Shown here: piece by piece, positions 1-7,604 of the stretch
How the letters are laid out: every line of letters starts with the position of its first letter
Position numbering within the stretch: position 1 is the stretch's first letter
Assembly (NCBI RefSeq): GCF_002813775.1
Contig: NZ_CP020370.1
Coordinates: 4,303,501-4,367,500, forward strand
Reading direction: 5' to 3'
Origin: Candidatus Thiodictyon syntrophicum
GTDB lineage: Bacteria; Pseudomonadota; Gammaproteobacteria; Chromatiales; Chromatiaceae
DNA: 64,000 nt
Notes under the pieces: generated by a model
What the model was told of the DNA's origin: nothing
Seen by the model: only the letters and a program-made list of their open reading frames with translations
Databases searched by the model: none
Program-made: the position numbers and the translations under genes

Positions 1-2347
1 CCTCATCATCCAGATCGTCTCCGGCCTGCGGACCCAGGGTGGGGCGAGCAAGCACGTCGGCGGCGCCAATCGCACCATCATCAAGCTCGCCCAGCAATTG
101 CTCATCCACCCGGACGTGGATCTGGCCAGCCAACCCATCGGCGCACTGGCACGCGTGGATCAGATCTACGACCTCGTCTCCGGCAACATCGGCAGCGAGA
201 TTCGCGCCAAGATCGCGGACATCGGCACCAAGATCGCCCACCCGTCCGCCCAACCGGTTGCCAAGGTGATCTGCCTGTTGCAGTACGTGCGTAGCGTTCA
301 CCGCACGGCCGAGAACATCGCCGCCGCGCTGCACCCGGCCATCGATGCCGATTCACGCCTGGCCGAGGTCCGACAGGCCCTGGATGCCCTGGAGAAGGGC
401 CTGATGGTCCGCCGCGGCGACGATGGCTACCGGATTCCCTCGCCGGCCGAGGATGACTGGGAACGGCAACGCGCCGCGCTGGTCCCCAAGCCCGGCGACA
501 CCGCCCGCCTGCACGCCGAGGCCGTCACCGCCCTCTGGCAGCCGCAACCGTCCCACAACCTGCTGGACGTGAAGCCCTTCAAGGCGGGGCTCTACCTGGG
601 TGAGCGCCTGGCGGTAGAAGGGGACATCCCGTTCCACTTGGCCCTGGCCGAGACCGGGGCTGAGTTCGACCAACAGGTAGAGGACTTCCGCCGTCGCAGC
701 CAGACCGAGACCCAGGCCGTCTTCTGGGTCGCTGCCATCCATGAGGCCATCGACCGCGAGACCGTCGAACTCCATCGCTCCAAGGAGATCCTGTCCCGCA
801 AGGAGCGGGGCGCCCAGACCAAGGACGAGTCCGCCCTGGTGGCGGAGGAGAAGATCCGCCAGCGTCGCCATCAGGACGAACTCCGGCGCCTCATCAAACA
901 GTCCCTGCTCACCGGCACCATCTTCTTCCGCGGCAACGACCGCAGCCCGGACGAGAATGCCGGCGAGGTCTCCCGAACCGCCGCCAAGGTTCTCTCCCAG
1001 GCCCTGCCGGAGGTCTTCGACCGCTTCACGGAGGCCGCTGCACGGGTCACCAAGAATGACCTGGATTCCCTGCTGACCACCGAAAACCTGCGAGGACTGA
1101 CACCCGTCTACTCGGACCTCGGACTGGTCCGGGACCAGGGCGGCAAGCCTGTCTTCGACGTGGAGACCGGGGTACTCGCGGAGGTCCTGGCCCGCATCGA
1201 GAACCGCACCAGCTACGGCGAGACCGCCAGCGGGCGCTGGCTGACCGACGAGTTTGCCAAGGAACCCTTCGGCTGGGAGTTCGACACCGTTCGGCTCCTG
1301 GTCATCGCGCTGTTGCGTGCCGGCAAGATCGAGTCGACCAGCAAGGGGCAGGTCATCGATTCCGCCCTGTCACTCGACGCGCGCACCACCTTCACCAACA
1401 ACAACCTGTTCCGCCAGGCATCCTTTCGCCCGCGCACCACCGACTGCGAGTTCACGGACTACATCGAGGCCGGGGAGGCCTACAAGACCTGCTTCGGGAA
1501 AGAGATCCAGGAGTACGAGGAAAACCTCATCGCGGCGGCCATCCGCGAGACCACGGAGGGCTTCGAGGAAACGCTGCGGGAGGTCCTCGCCCAACTCGAC
1601 AAGCATGAACTCCCCGGGGGCGAGGTGATTGCCGGGGCACTGAACAACAGCGTGGGCTTTCGCCGCCAGCGCGACTGCCAGACGCTCAAGGCCTTCACCG
1701 CCTGCCACCAGGCGCTGAAAGAGGCCATCAAGCGGGGGGCCGAACTCGCCAAGGCCCTGACGGAGCCCGCGCTTCACGACCTGGGCCGGGCGCGCAAGGC
1801 GCTCGATAGTCTCTGGCCCTTCCTGGAGCACGAGCCGGACTTGAGCGACGGCGACCGGGACCATGCCGAGCAGCTCAAAGACCTGCTGGCGCGGGAGTCC
1901 TTCTTCCGCGAGCTACCGGCCATCGATCAGCACGCCAAGGCCCTGGAGAACGCCCACCAGGCCCGCCTGCAACAGGCGCTCAACGCCCGGACTCAGGCTT
2001 ACGCGGACGCCCTCCAACAACTGCGCGGCACCCCCGGCTGGGAGGAGGTCGGCGACGAGCAGCGCGACCGCATCGCTGAGCCGCTGGCGACATACACTGT
2101 CGCGAAGTCAGCCGCCGCGTCGATACCCCAGCTCCGAGCGGACCTCGACGCCTGCCCCGTCCGGCGCGACAAGGCCGTCGAAGACCTGATGCGTCTGCTC
2201 GACGGCAACCGGGTCGTCAAGATCAGCGCCGCCGGCTTCTTCTCCGGGGGAATCGAGAACGAGGAACAGCTTGATCAGGCGCTCGACGGTCTCAAGGAAC
2301 AGTGCCTGGAGCTCATCGGCGCCGGCAAAAAGGTCTTAGTCCAATAG
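1..2347 (+). CDS. brxC: BREX P-loop protein BrxC/PglY, C-terminal part (5' end outside window)
   Basis: The open frame is already running at base 2 and reads a conserved BrxC stretch (IQIVSGLRTQGGASKHVGG) before the first in-frame ATG at 98. The gene therefore enters from outside the window and 98 is not its start. About 780 residues are visible. The family is usually about 1,200 residues with an N-terminal P-loop ATPase, so the Walker motifs lie upstream. What remains is largely helical and charged. BrxC is an essential BREX component, a large ATPase that works with PglX and PglZ in phage exclusion and host methylation. The stop is 8 nt before the next ATG, and pglX, pglZ and brxL follow on the same strand, which fixes the identity. 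brxA and brxB are expected just upstream. Confidence 0.88.
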   Translation, partial: LIIQIVSGLRTQGGASKHVGGANRTIIKLAQQLLIHPDVDLASQPIGALARVDQIYDLVSGNIGSEIRAKIADIGTKIAHPSAQPVAKVICLLQYVRSVHRTAENIAAALHPAIDADSRLAEVRQALDALEKGLMVRRGDDGYRIPSPAEDDWERQRAALVPKPGDTARLHAEAVTALWQPQPSHNLLDVKPFKAGLYLGERLAVEGDIPFHLALAETGAEFDQQVEDFRRRSQTETQAVFWVAAIHEAIDRETVELHRSKEILSRKERGAQTKDESALVAEEKIRQRRHQDELRRLIKQSLLTGTIFFRGNDRSPDENAGEVSRTAAKVLSQALPEVFDRFTEAAARVTKNDLDSLLTTENLRGLTPVYSDLGLVRDQGGKPVFDVETGVLAEVLARIENRTSYGETASGRWLTDEFAKEPFGWEFDTVRLLVIALLRAGKIESTSKGQVIDSALSLDARTTFTNNNLFRQASFRPRTTDCEFTDYIEAGEAYKTCFGKEIQEYEENLIAAAIRETTEGFEETLREVLAQLDKHELPGGEVIAGALNNSVGFRRQRDCQTLKAFTACHQALKEAIKRGAELAKALTEPALHDLGRARKALDSLWPFLEHEPDLSDGDRDHAEQLKDLLARESFFRELPAIDQHAKALENAHQARLQQALNARTQAYADALQQLRGTPGWEEVGDEQRDRIAEPLATYTVAKSAAASIPQLRADLDACPVRRDKAVEDLMRLLDGNRVVKISAAGFFSGGIENEEQLDQALDGLKEQCLELIGAGKKVLVQ

Positions 2348-2355
2348 GCTTCGCC

Positions 2356-4017
2356 ATGCTCGACTCGGACATCCCCACCGCCGAAGCGCTGACCGTCGAG
2401 TTCAAGAGCGACCAGAAGCGGCTGCCCGACAAGGATCTGGTGCTCGCGGCGGTCTGTCTGGCCAATACCGACGGCGGCGCCATCTACCTTGGCGTCGAGG
2501 ATGACGGACAACCGACCGGGCTGCACCAGGACCACCATGATCTGAACGGGTTGGCCGCCTTGATCGCCAACCGCACGATTCCACCGCTGAGCGTTCGCAC
2601 CGTCATGATGGAGTCCGCGGGACTGAAGATCGCGCGGATCGAGATTCCCCGCTCGACCCGATTGGTCGCCACCAGTGACGGCACGCTCCAGCGCCGGCGA
2701 CTGTTGGCCGACGGTAAACCGCAGTGCGTGCCGTTTCTTCCGCACGAGTTCGCCTCGCGCGAATCCGATCTGCGGCTTTCGGATTACTCCGCGCTACCGG
2801 TCGCCGGCGCCGACCTCGACACGCTCGACCCCGCGGAGCGCCATCGGCTGCGCCAGGCCATCGAGCGTTACCGGGGTGACCGGTCCCTGCTCGGTCTCGA
2901 CGATGCTGAACTCGACGGTGCGCTTGGGTTGACCCGAACCGAGTCCGGGCAGCGCGTCCCAACGGTCGCAGGTCTGCTGCTGATCGGCCGCGAATCGGCC
3001 ATTCGGGCGCACCTACCCACCCACGAGGCGGCATTCCAGGTCCTGGACGGAACCGAGGTGCGCGTCAATGACTTCTACCGCTGGCCTTTGGTGCGGCTGT
3101 TCGAGCGCGTCGAGGAACAGTTTCTGGCGCGGGTCAGCGAGCGCGAACTCCAGGTCGGCCTGTTCCGGGTGCCGGTGCCGAACGTGGAACCGCGCGCCTT
3201 CCGCGAAGCCCTCGTCAATGCCCTGACGCATCGTGACTACAGTCGTCTGGGCGCGGTGCAGACCCGCTGGCAAACCGAGACCCTGTCGATCAGCAGCCCC
3301 GGCGGCTTTGTCGAGGGCGTCTCCCTGGACAATCTACTGGTGGTCGAACCCCGCCCCCGCAATCCGCTGCTGGCCGATGCCTTCAAGCGCATCGGGCTGG
3401 CCGAACGTACCGGCCGCGGCGTCGACCTGATTTACCAGGGCCTCCTGCGCTACGGACGCCCGCCGCCAAGTTACCTGCGTAGCGACCCATCGAGCGTCAG
3501 CGTCGACCTCAACTGCGCCGAGGCGGACCTCAACTTCCTGAAGCTCGTCTTGGAGCAGGAAAACCAGCTCGGTACAGGGCTCCCAATCGAGAGCTTGCTG
3601 GTTCTAGCGGAACTGCGCCATGCGCGCCGTCTCGATACACCTGAGACCGCCAAGCTGCTGCAACGCGACAGCGCTTATGGGCGCGCGGTCTTGGAGCGAC
3701 TCGTCGAAGCGGGCCTCCTGCAGGCCCATGGGGTACGCAAAGGGCGGACCTACACCCTGAGCGCAGCCGTCTACCGTCAACTGGGTAGCCCCCTTGACTA
3801 CGTTCGCCAAGCGGGGTTCGATCCCCTCCAGCAGGAGGAGATGGTCAAACGCTACGTCCGCGAACACGGCAACATCCGACGCAGTGATGTGATACGACTG
3901 TGTGGCCTCAGTCCTCAGCAGGCGACGCGCCTACTTAAGAGATTAAATAATAATGGTTTTTTGGAGCCGCATGGCGAGGGCAAAGGCACCCTCTACGCCC
4001 GTGGTCGGAATTTATGA
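2356..4017 (+). CDS. AlbA_2 (Schlafen-type) ATP-binding transcriptional-regulator-like protein of the BREX island
   Basis: The protein has 553 residues from ATG 2356, 8 nt after the brxC stop. An upstream in-frame start at 2302 would overlap brxC and is less likely. Residues 10-130 are a typical AlbA_2 domain (VEFKSD, then CLANTDGGAIYLGVEDDG). Residues about 260-380 resemble the RecG-C/HATPase_c_4 module (EALVNALTHRDYS, ISSPGGFVEGV, GLAERTGRGVDLI). The last 120 residues look like two winged helix-turn-helix domains. Proteins with this layout are nucleic-acid-binding regulators or accessory factors and are often found between brxC and pglX in BREX islands. Its role in BREX is not established; regulation of the operon or a nuclease-like accessory function are both possible. 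Confidence 0.8.
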   Translation: MLDSDIPTAEALTVEFKSDQKRLPDKDLVLAAVCLANTDGGAIYLGVEDDGQPTGLHQDHHDLNGLAALIANRTIPPLSVRTVMMESAGLKIARIEIPRSTRLVATSDGTLQRRRLLADGKPQCVPFLPHEFASRESDLRLSDYSALPVAGADLDTLDPAERHRLRQAIERYRGDRSLLGLDDAELDGALGLTRTESGQRVPTVAGLLLIGRESAIRAHLPTHEAAFQVLDGTEVRVNDFYRWPLVRLFERVEEQFLARVSERELQVGLFRVPVPNVEPRAFREALVNALTHRDYSRLGAVQTRWQTETLSISSPGGFVEGVSLDNLLVVEPRPRNPLLADAFKRIGLAERTGRGVDLIYQGLLRYGRPPPSYLRSDPSSVSVDLNCAEADLNFLKLVLEQENQLGTGLPIESLLVLAELRHARRLDTPETAKLLQRDSAYGRAVLERLVEAGLLQAHGVRKGRTYTLSAAVYRQLGSPLDYVRQAGFDPLQQEEMVKRYVREHGNIRRSDVIRLCGLSPQQATRLLKRLNNNGFLEPHGEGKGTLYARGRNL

Positions 4018-4020
4018 TCG

Positions 4021-4045
4021 CGAGCGAAAAATTTACGCTCGCGAG
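4021..4045 (+). terminator. 8-bp perfect hairpin after the AlbA_2 gene
   Basis: CGCGAGCG and CGCTCGCG are separated by an AT-rich 9-nt loop, starting 4 nt after the stop codon of the AlbA_2 gene. AT-rich sequence follows. It could act as a transcription terminator or be the left boundary of the inserted cassette between here and 4757. Confidence 0.4.
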
Positions 4046-4116
4046 CGTATTTTTGCGCATCACGATTCACGTATTTGTTTTTACTAGCGTATTTACGATT
4101 CAGCCTGGAGCCGGAA

Positions 4117-4150
4117 AGTTCGGAGTTCGGAGTTTGGGGTGCGGGACTCC
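4117..4150 (-). repeat. Heptameric repeat (GAACTCC type), inverted copy
   Basis: Short run of TTCGGAG/TTTGGGG heptamers, the reverse complement of the repeats found at 4827, 10885, 11357, 11790 and 16420. It is the only copy in this orientation. Confidence 0.6.
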
Positions 4151-4239
4151 AGGTGGGGCCTTTGTCTTGAGGGTGATGACCGCTCGGAGCACACTGGGGC
4201 ACCGGGAGCAAACCGGAATTTGGAGCGAAGTTTTCTGGC

Positions 4240-4691
4240 ATGACAACGCGTGTTGAAGGCATTTGTGAACACGGTCAGGTGCGCCTGCGGGGCTGCTGCC
4301 GGGGGTGGCGTGCGGGCGGATCGCGGTGACCGTTCTCCCGGATACCCCGCCCCCATGGTCATCGCGAGCGCTCCCTCCCGCGGTGCATCCGCCGACGGCA
4401 ACGGCGCCAGACGAAGCGACGACGGCGACGCCAGTCGCACCATTGACCGGTGATGCCGTAGTCGACCAGTACCAGCCGCGCACTGAGCTTGGCCACGAAC
4501 TCCTCGAATTGCGGCGTGCCTATATCCTGGGCGGAGGCAAACTGCTGAGCTGGGATGAACTCGATGAAGAAATGCGTGCACGTCGTGGCCATGTTTCGCG
4601 TCGGCAAGAGCCCGATGCGATCACTGCGGGCGACGACGACATGATCGCCCACCTGGATGGGGTGTCTCACCTGCCGGACCCTGCGCCATGA
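4240..4691 (+). pseudogene. Frameshifted AF2212-like antitoxin remnant without toxin
   Basis: From ATG 4240 the frame reads VEGICEHGQVRLRG, the start of an AF2212-like (DUF104) antitoxin, then hits a stop. Shifting frame by one base near 4286-4292 restores the family pattern (LLPGV...RIAVTVLPD) and continues to 4691. The middle section (YQPRTELGHELLELRRAYI) closely matches the small protein at 11408 (YQPRTEIGRLALAARKAYI), and the N-terminus matches the intact antitoxin at 6878. No PIN toxin follows. This is a decayed antitoxin, probably left after loss of a toxin-antitoxin pair. The C-terminal tail after about 4640 is not recognisable. Confidence 0.65.
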
Positions 4692-4731
4692 TGCTCTCGT
4701 GCGTGGAACGGCATAGGCCGCCGCGAATATG

Positions 4732-4757
4732 AGCGCGCGTATCTTTTTCACGCGCGC
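4732..4757. repeat. 8-bp GC hairpin closing the decayed cassette
   Basis: GCGCGCGT and ACGCGCGC around a T-rich loop. Together with the CGCGAGCG hairpin at 4021 it brackets the decayed antitoxin region. It may be a terminator; I cannot decide between the two roles. Confidence 0.35.
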
Positions 4758-4826
4758 GTTTATTTATACGCATCCTTTAACAAGAACAATGTCTTAGCGA
4801 AACTCTACCGCCCAAGTCTCAAGTCA

Positions 4827-4874
4827 CCCGAACCCCGAACCCCGAACCCCGAACCCCGAACTCCGAACTCCCAA
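4827..4874 (+). repeat. Heptameric tandem repeat (CCGAACC type) in front of pglX
   Basis: Five to six head-to-tail heptamers of CCCGAAC, the last ones TCCGAAC, ending 4 nt before the pglX ATG. It occupies the place where a Shine-Dalgarno sequence would normally sit, and no purine-rich ribosome-binding site is visible. Confidence 0.85.
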
Positions 4875-4877
4875 AAC

Positions 4878-6860
4878 ATGGACAAAGACACCCGCAACCG
4901 CATCCAACGCGCCACCCAGGCCGCGCGCGGACTGCTTGAACAGGATTTCGAGGACCAGTTGGCGGGTGTGTTCGACATCCGGCTGGACGGCACTATCGCG
5001 GGCGAGCCAGGGAGTCATCTGGACGCGGCGCAACGGATTGTGAGGATCAAGCTGATCGCCGCGGTCGAGCACTGGGTGTCGTCAGTCGTCGGTCGTCAGT
5101 CTTCGGCCGACGACCGACGACCGACGACCGACGACTACGCCGAAGCGGTTGCGAGTTACCGGCGGGAGGCGGCGTTCACGACCCTGAACCGGTTCGTGGC
5201 GCTCAAGATGCTGGAGGCCCGTGGGCTGGTGCAGGAGTGCATCTCGCGAGGCGAGCAGTCGTCGGGGTTCAAGGAGTTCTGCGGGCTTGCGCCGGGGCTG
5301 GTTCAGCTTCCGGACCGCGGCTACCGGCTCTACATCGAGAGTCTGTTCGACGAGATCGGTCGCGAGGTGCGAGTGCTGTTCGACCGGCGCGACCCGGCGA
5401 GCTTGCTGTGGCCCGCGCGTGCGACCCTCTTCGGCTCTCAGCAGCCGGGCTTGCTGGAGATCCTCAACGACCCCGAACTGGCCGGCGTCTGGGAGCAGGA
5501 CGAGACCATCGGCTGGGTCTATCAGTATTTCAACGGCGACGACGAGCGCCGGCAGATGCGCGCTGAGAGTCAGGCGCCGCGCAACAGCCGCGAGCTGGCT
5601 GTCCGTAATCAGTTCTTCACCCCGCTCTATGTCGTCCAGTTCCTCACGGATAACAGCCTCGGCCGCATCTGGTACGAAATGCGCGAGGGCGACACCCGCC
5701 TCCAGAACCTCGACTATCTGGTGCGAAAGGGGGCGTCGGTCGTCGGTCGTCGGTCATCGGCGAAAGACTCTCCGGCTGACGACCGGCGACTGACGACTGA
5801 CGACTCTCCGACCGACGACGCAGCCCCTACCCGCACCAAAAAAGACCCGCGGGATCTCAGGATTCTGGACCCCGCGTGCGGCTCCGGGCACTTCCTGCTT
5901 TATGCCTTCACCCTGTTGCTAACGATCTACCAGGAGGCCTGGGAGGACCCGGATGCTCCCGCCGCCGAGGTCACTGGCCGCACCCTGCGCGACGACTATC
6001 CGGACCGGGACGCCATGCACCGGGCACTGCCCGGCCTCGTCCTGCGCCACAACCTGTACGGCATCGACATTGACCCCCGCGCCGCCCAGATCGCCGCCCT
6101 GGCCCTGTGGCTGCGCGCCCAGCGGGGCTATCTGGAGCTAGGTGTCCCACGCGGGGAGCGCCCGCCCATCCAGCGCACCAACATCGTCGTCGCCGAGCCC
6201 ATGCCAGGCGAGCCCGAGCTGCGGCGGGAGCTGCTGACGACCCTGGACCCGGACCTGGCCCGGCTGATCGAGCAAGTCTTCCAGCGGATGGAACTGGCGG
6301 GGGAGGTCGGCTCCCTGCTGCGCATTGAGGAGGACATCCGCACCGCCGTGCGGGAGGTCTACGGCGAGCAGGGACCCCTGTTCCGCGCCCTGGACGAGGC
6401 GCGCTGGCAGCAGGCGGAGGCGGCCGTCCTGCACGCCCTGCGACACTATGCCGAGCAGTCGGTCAACGGCCAGGCCTATCGGCGTCGCCTGTTCAGCGAG
6501 GACGCCGCCCGCGGTTTCGGATTCATCGACCTCTGCGGGTTGCGCTTCGACGTCACCCTGATGAATCCGCCCTTCGGCGCCCCCTGCGCCCGCGCCGGTC
6601 CCTACCTCGCGAGCGCCTATCCCCGTTCCAAGGGCGACCTGCTCGCCGCCTGCGTCGAGCGTGGGGTACAGTGGCTGCACCCCGCCGGTATCCTGGGTGC
6701 CATCACCTCCCGCACCCCGCTGTTTCTGACCAGCTACCGGCACTGGCGCCAGGGCGTGCTGCTCGGCGAGGCCAGACCCACGGTGCTGGCGGATCTGGGC
6801 CACGGGGTCATGGACGCGGCGATGGTCGAGGCCGCGGCCTATTGTCTGATCAAACAGTGA
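4878..6860 (+). CDS. pglX: BREX adenine-specific DNA methyltransferase PglX, N-terminal (catalytic) half
   Basis: The protein has 660 residues from ATG 4878. It carries the catalytic part of PglX, an N6-adenine methyltransferase that marks host DNA in BREX. Motif I is ILDPACGSGHFLLYAF and motif IV is LMNPPFGAP. The sequence runs through the family block DLGHGVMDAAMVEAAAYCL and stops four residues later, although PglX normally continues without interruption. The continuation is found as a separate reading frame at 7601, beyond a toxin-antitoxin pair. Two GTCGTCGG-type palindromic elements are inserted in frame (5077-5134 and 5733-5817), adding Ser/Asp/Arg-rich linkers that spare the motifs. 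No ribosome-binding site is visible; heptamer repeats precede the start. Whether the two halves form a working enzyme cannot be told from sequence. Confidence 0.85.
   Translation: MDKDTRNRIQRATQAARGLLEQDFEDQLAGVFDIRLDGTIAGEPGSHLDAAQRIVRIKLIAAVEHWVSSVVGRQSSADDRRPTTDDYAEAVASYRREAAFTTLNRFVALKMLEARGLVQECISRGEQSSGFKEFCGLAPGLVQLPDRGYRLYIESLFDEIGREVRVLFDRRDPASLLWPARATLFGSQQPGLLEILNDPELAGVWEQDETIGWVYQYFNGDDERRQMRAESQAPRNSRELAVRNQFFTPLYVVQFLTDNSLGRIWYEMREGDTRLQNLDYLVRKGASVVGRRSSAKDSPADDRRLTTDDSPTDDAAPTRTKKDPRDLRILDPACGSGHFLLYAFTLLLTIYQEAWEDPDAPAAEVTGRTLRDDYPDRDAMHRALPGLVLRHNLYGIDIDPRAAQIAALALWLRAQRGYLELGVPRGERPPIQRTNIVVAEPMPGEPELRRELLTTLDPDLARLIEQVFQRMELAGEVGSLLRIEEDIRTAVREVYGEQGPLFRALDEARWQQAEAAVLHALRHYAEQSVNGQAYRRRLFSEDAARGFGFIDLCGLRFDVTLMNPPFGAPCARAGPYLASAYPRSKGDLLAACVERGVQWLHPAGILGAITSRTPLFLTSYRHWRQGVLLGEARPTVLADLGHGVMDAAMVEAAAYCLIKQ
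5077..5134. repeat. GTCGTCGG-type palindromic element in frame inside pglX
   Basis: Inverted repeat with GTCGTCAGTCGTCGGTCGTC on the left and GACGACCGACGACCGACGAC on the right around a short ttcggcc loop. The coding frame is kept open and gives a linker starting SSVVGRQSSADD. Confidence 0.8.
5733..5817. repeat. Second GTCGTCGG-type palindromic element in frame inside pglX
   Basis: Longer copy with a central segment (GGCGAAAGACTCTCCGGC) shared with the copy at 9606. It encodes SVVGRRSSAKDSPADDRR and lies just before methyltransferase motif I. Confidence 0.8.
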
Positions 6861-6877
6861 AACGGATGGGTACGGCC

Positions 6878-7204
6878 ATGCTGACAAGCATCGAAGGTAT
6901 TTACGAGAACGGCCAGGTGCGGCTGCTGGAGCCGCTGCCCGGCGTGGCGCGGGCGCGGGTGGTGGTGACCCTGCTGCCCGAACCACCGGCACCACTGCCG
7001 CCGCCCGCGCCAGACACTAGCGATCAAACCGGGAGCCTGGCCCCGGACGGGGCCGCAGTGGCGCTCAGTGCGTTGGGGCGCGATCTACTGGCCATACGCC
7101 AACGCGCCCTGGCATGCGGGTTGGCACTCGCCCCCGTGGACGCCATCCTGGAGGAGGTCAGGCAAGGGCGCGCGGAGGCCGGCGATGACCACGACCTACG
7201 TTGA
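6878..7204 (+). CDS. AF2212-like antitoxin inserted in pglX
   Basis: 108 residues from ATG 6878; an in-frame ATG at 6866 is an alternative. The N-terminus (LTSIEGIYENGQVRLLEPLP) is typical of the AF2212/DUF104 antitoxin family, and the C-terminus ends in an amphipathic helix (PVDAILEEVRQGR) likely to bind the toxin. A proline-rich linker joins them. The next gene, a PIN toxin, overlaps its last 20 nt, the usual arrangement of type II pairs. The gene starts 17 nt after the premature stop of the pglX N-terminal half, so the pair sits inside pglX. Related sequences occur at 4240 (decayed) and 11408 (short). Confidence 0.75.
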   Translation: MLTSIEGIYENGQVRLLEPLPGVARARVVVTLLPEPPAPLPPPAPDTSDQTGSLAPDGAAVALSALGRDLLAIRQRALACGLALAPVDAILEEVRQGRAEAGDDHDLR

Positions 7205-7604
7205 CGCCAACGCCCTGATCGTCGCCTATCGCGGCGACCAACCGGCGGCCCAGGTGGCCCTCGCCCTCCTGGGCGATCCGGTCCGGCGCTTCGTCGCCAG
7301 CCCCTATCTGCGGCTGGAGACCCTGCGCAAACCGCTGTTCTACCGGCGTGAAGACGAGATCACCTTCATGGAACGGTACTTCGCCACGGTCAGCCTGTGG
7401 ATCCCCACCAGTGACCAACTGGTCGCGCGGGCGCTGAGCCTTGCGGCCCACTGGGACCTGGGGGCGATGGACGCCTTGCACGCCGCCGCCGCATTGCAGG
7501 CCGGGGCCGAGGTCTTCGTGACCATGGAGCGTCCCACCAAGCCCTTGTTCCTGGTTCCGGGACTCAACGCCGTCTCACTTCACCCCCAGGAGTCCCCTCT
7601 GTGA
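7185..7604 (+). CDS. PIN-domain ribonuclease toxin (VapC-like)
   Basis: 139 residues from ATG 7185, overlapping the antitoxin by 20 nt. PIN-domain features are the N-terminal acidic residue in TYVDANALIVAYRGD, an internal Glu (RLETLRKPLF), the DALHAAAAL block and the terminal TMERPTKPLFLVPG segment common in this toxin subfamily. The expected activity is Mg2+-dependent cleavage of RNA, held in check by the preceding antitoxin. Its stop codon overlaps the GTG start of the pglX C-terminal half (GTGA), so the pair is translationally linked to the phage-defence gene it splits. Confidence 0.8.
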   Translation: MTTTYVDANALIVAYRGDQPAAQVALALLGDPVRRFVASPYLRLETLRKPLFYRREDEITFMERYFATVSLWIPTSDQLVARALSLAAHWDLGAMDALHAAAALQAGAEVFVTMERPTKPLFLVPGLNAVSLHPQESPL

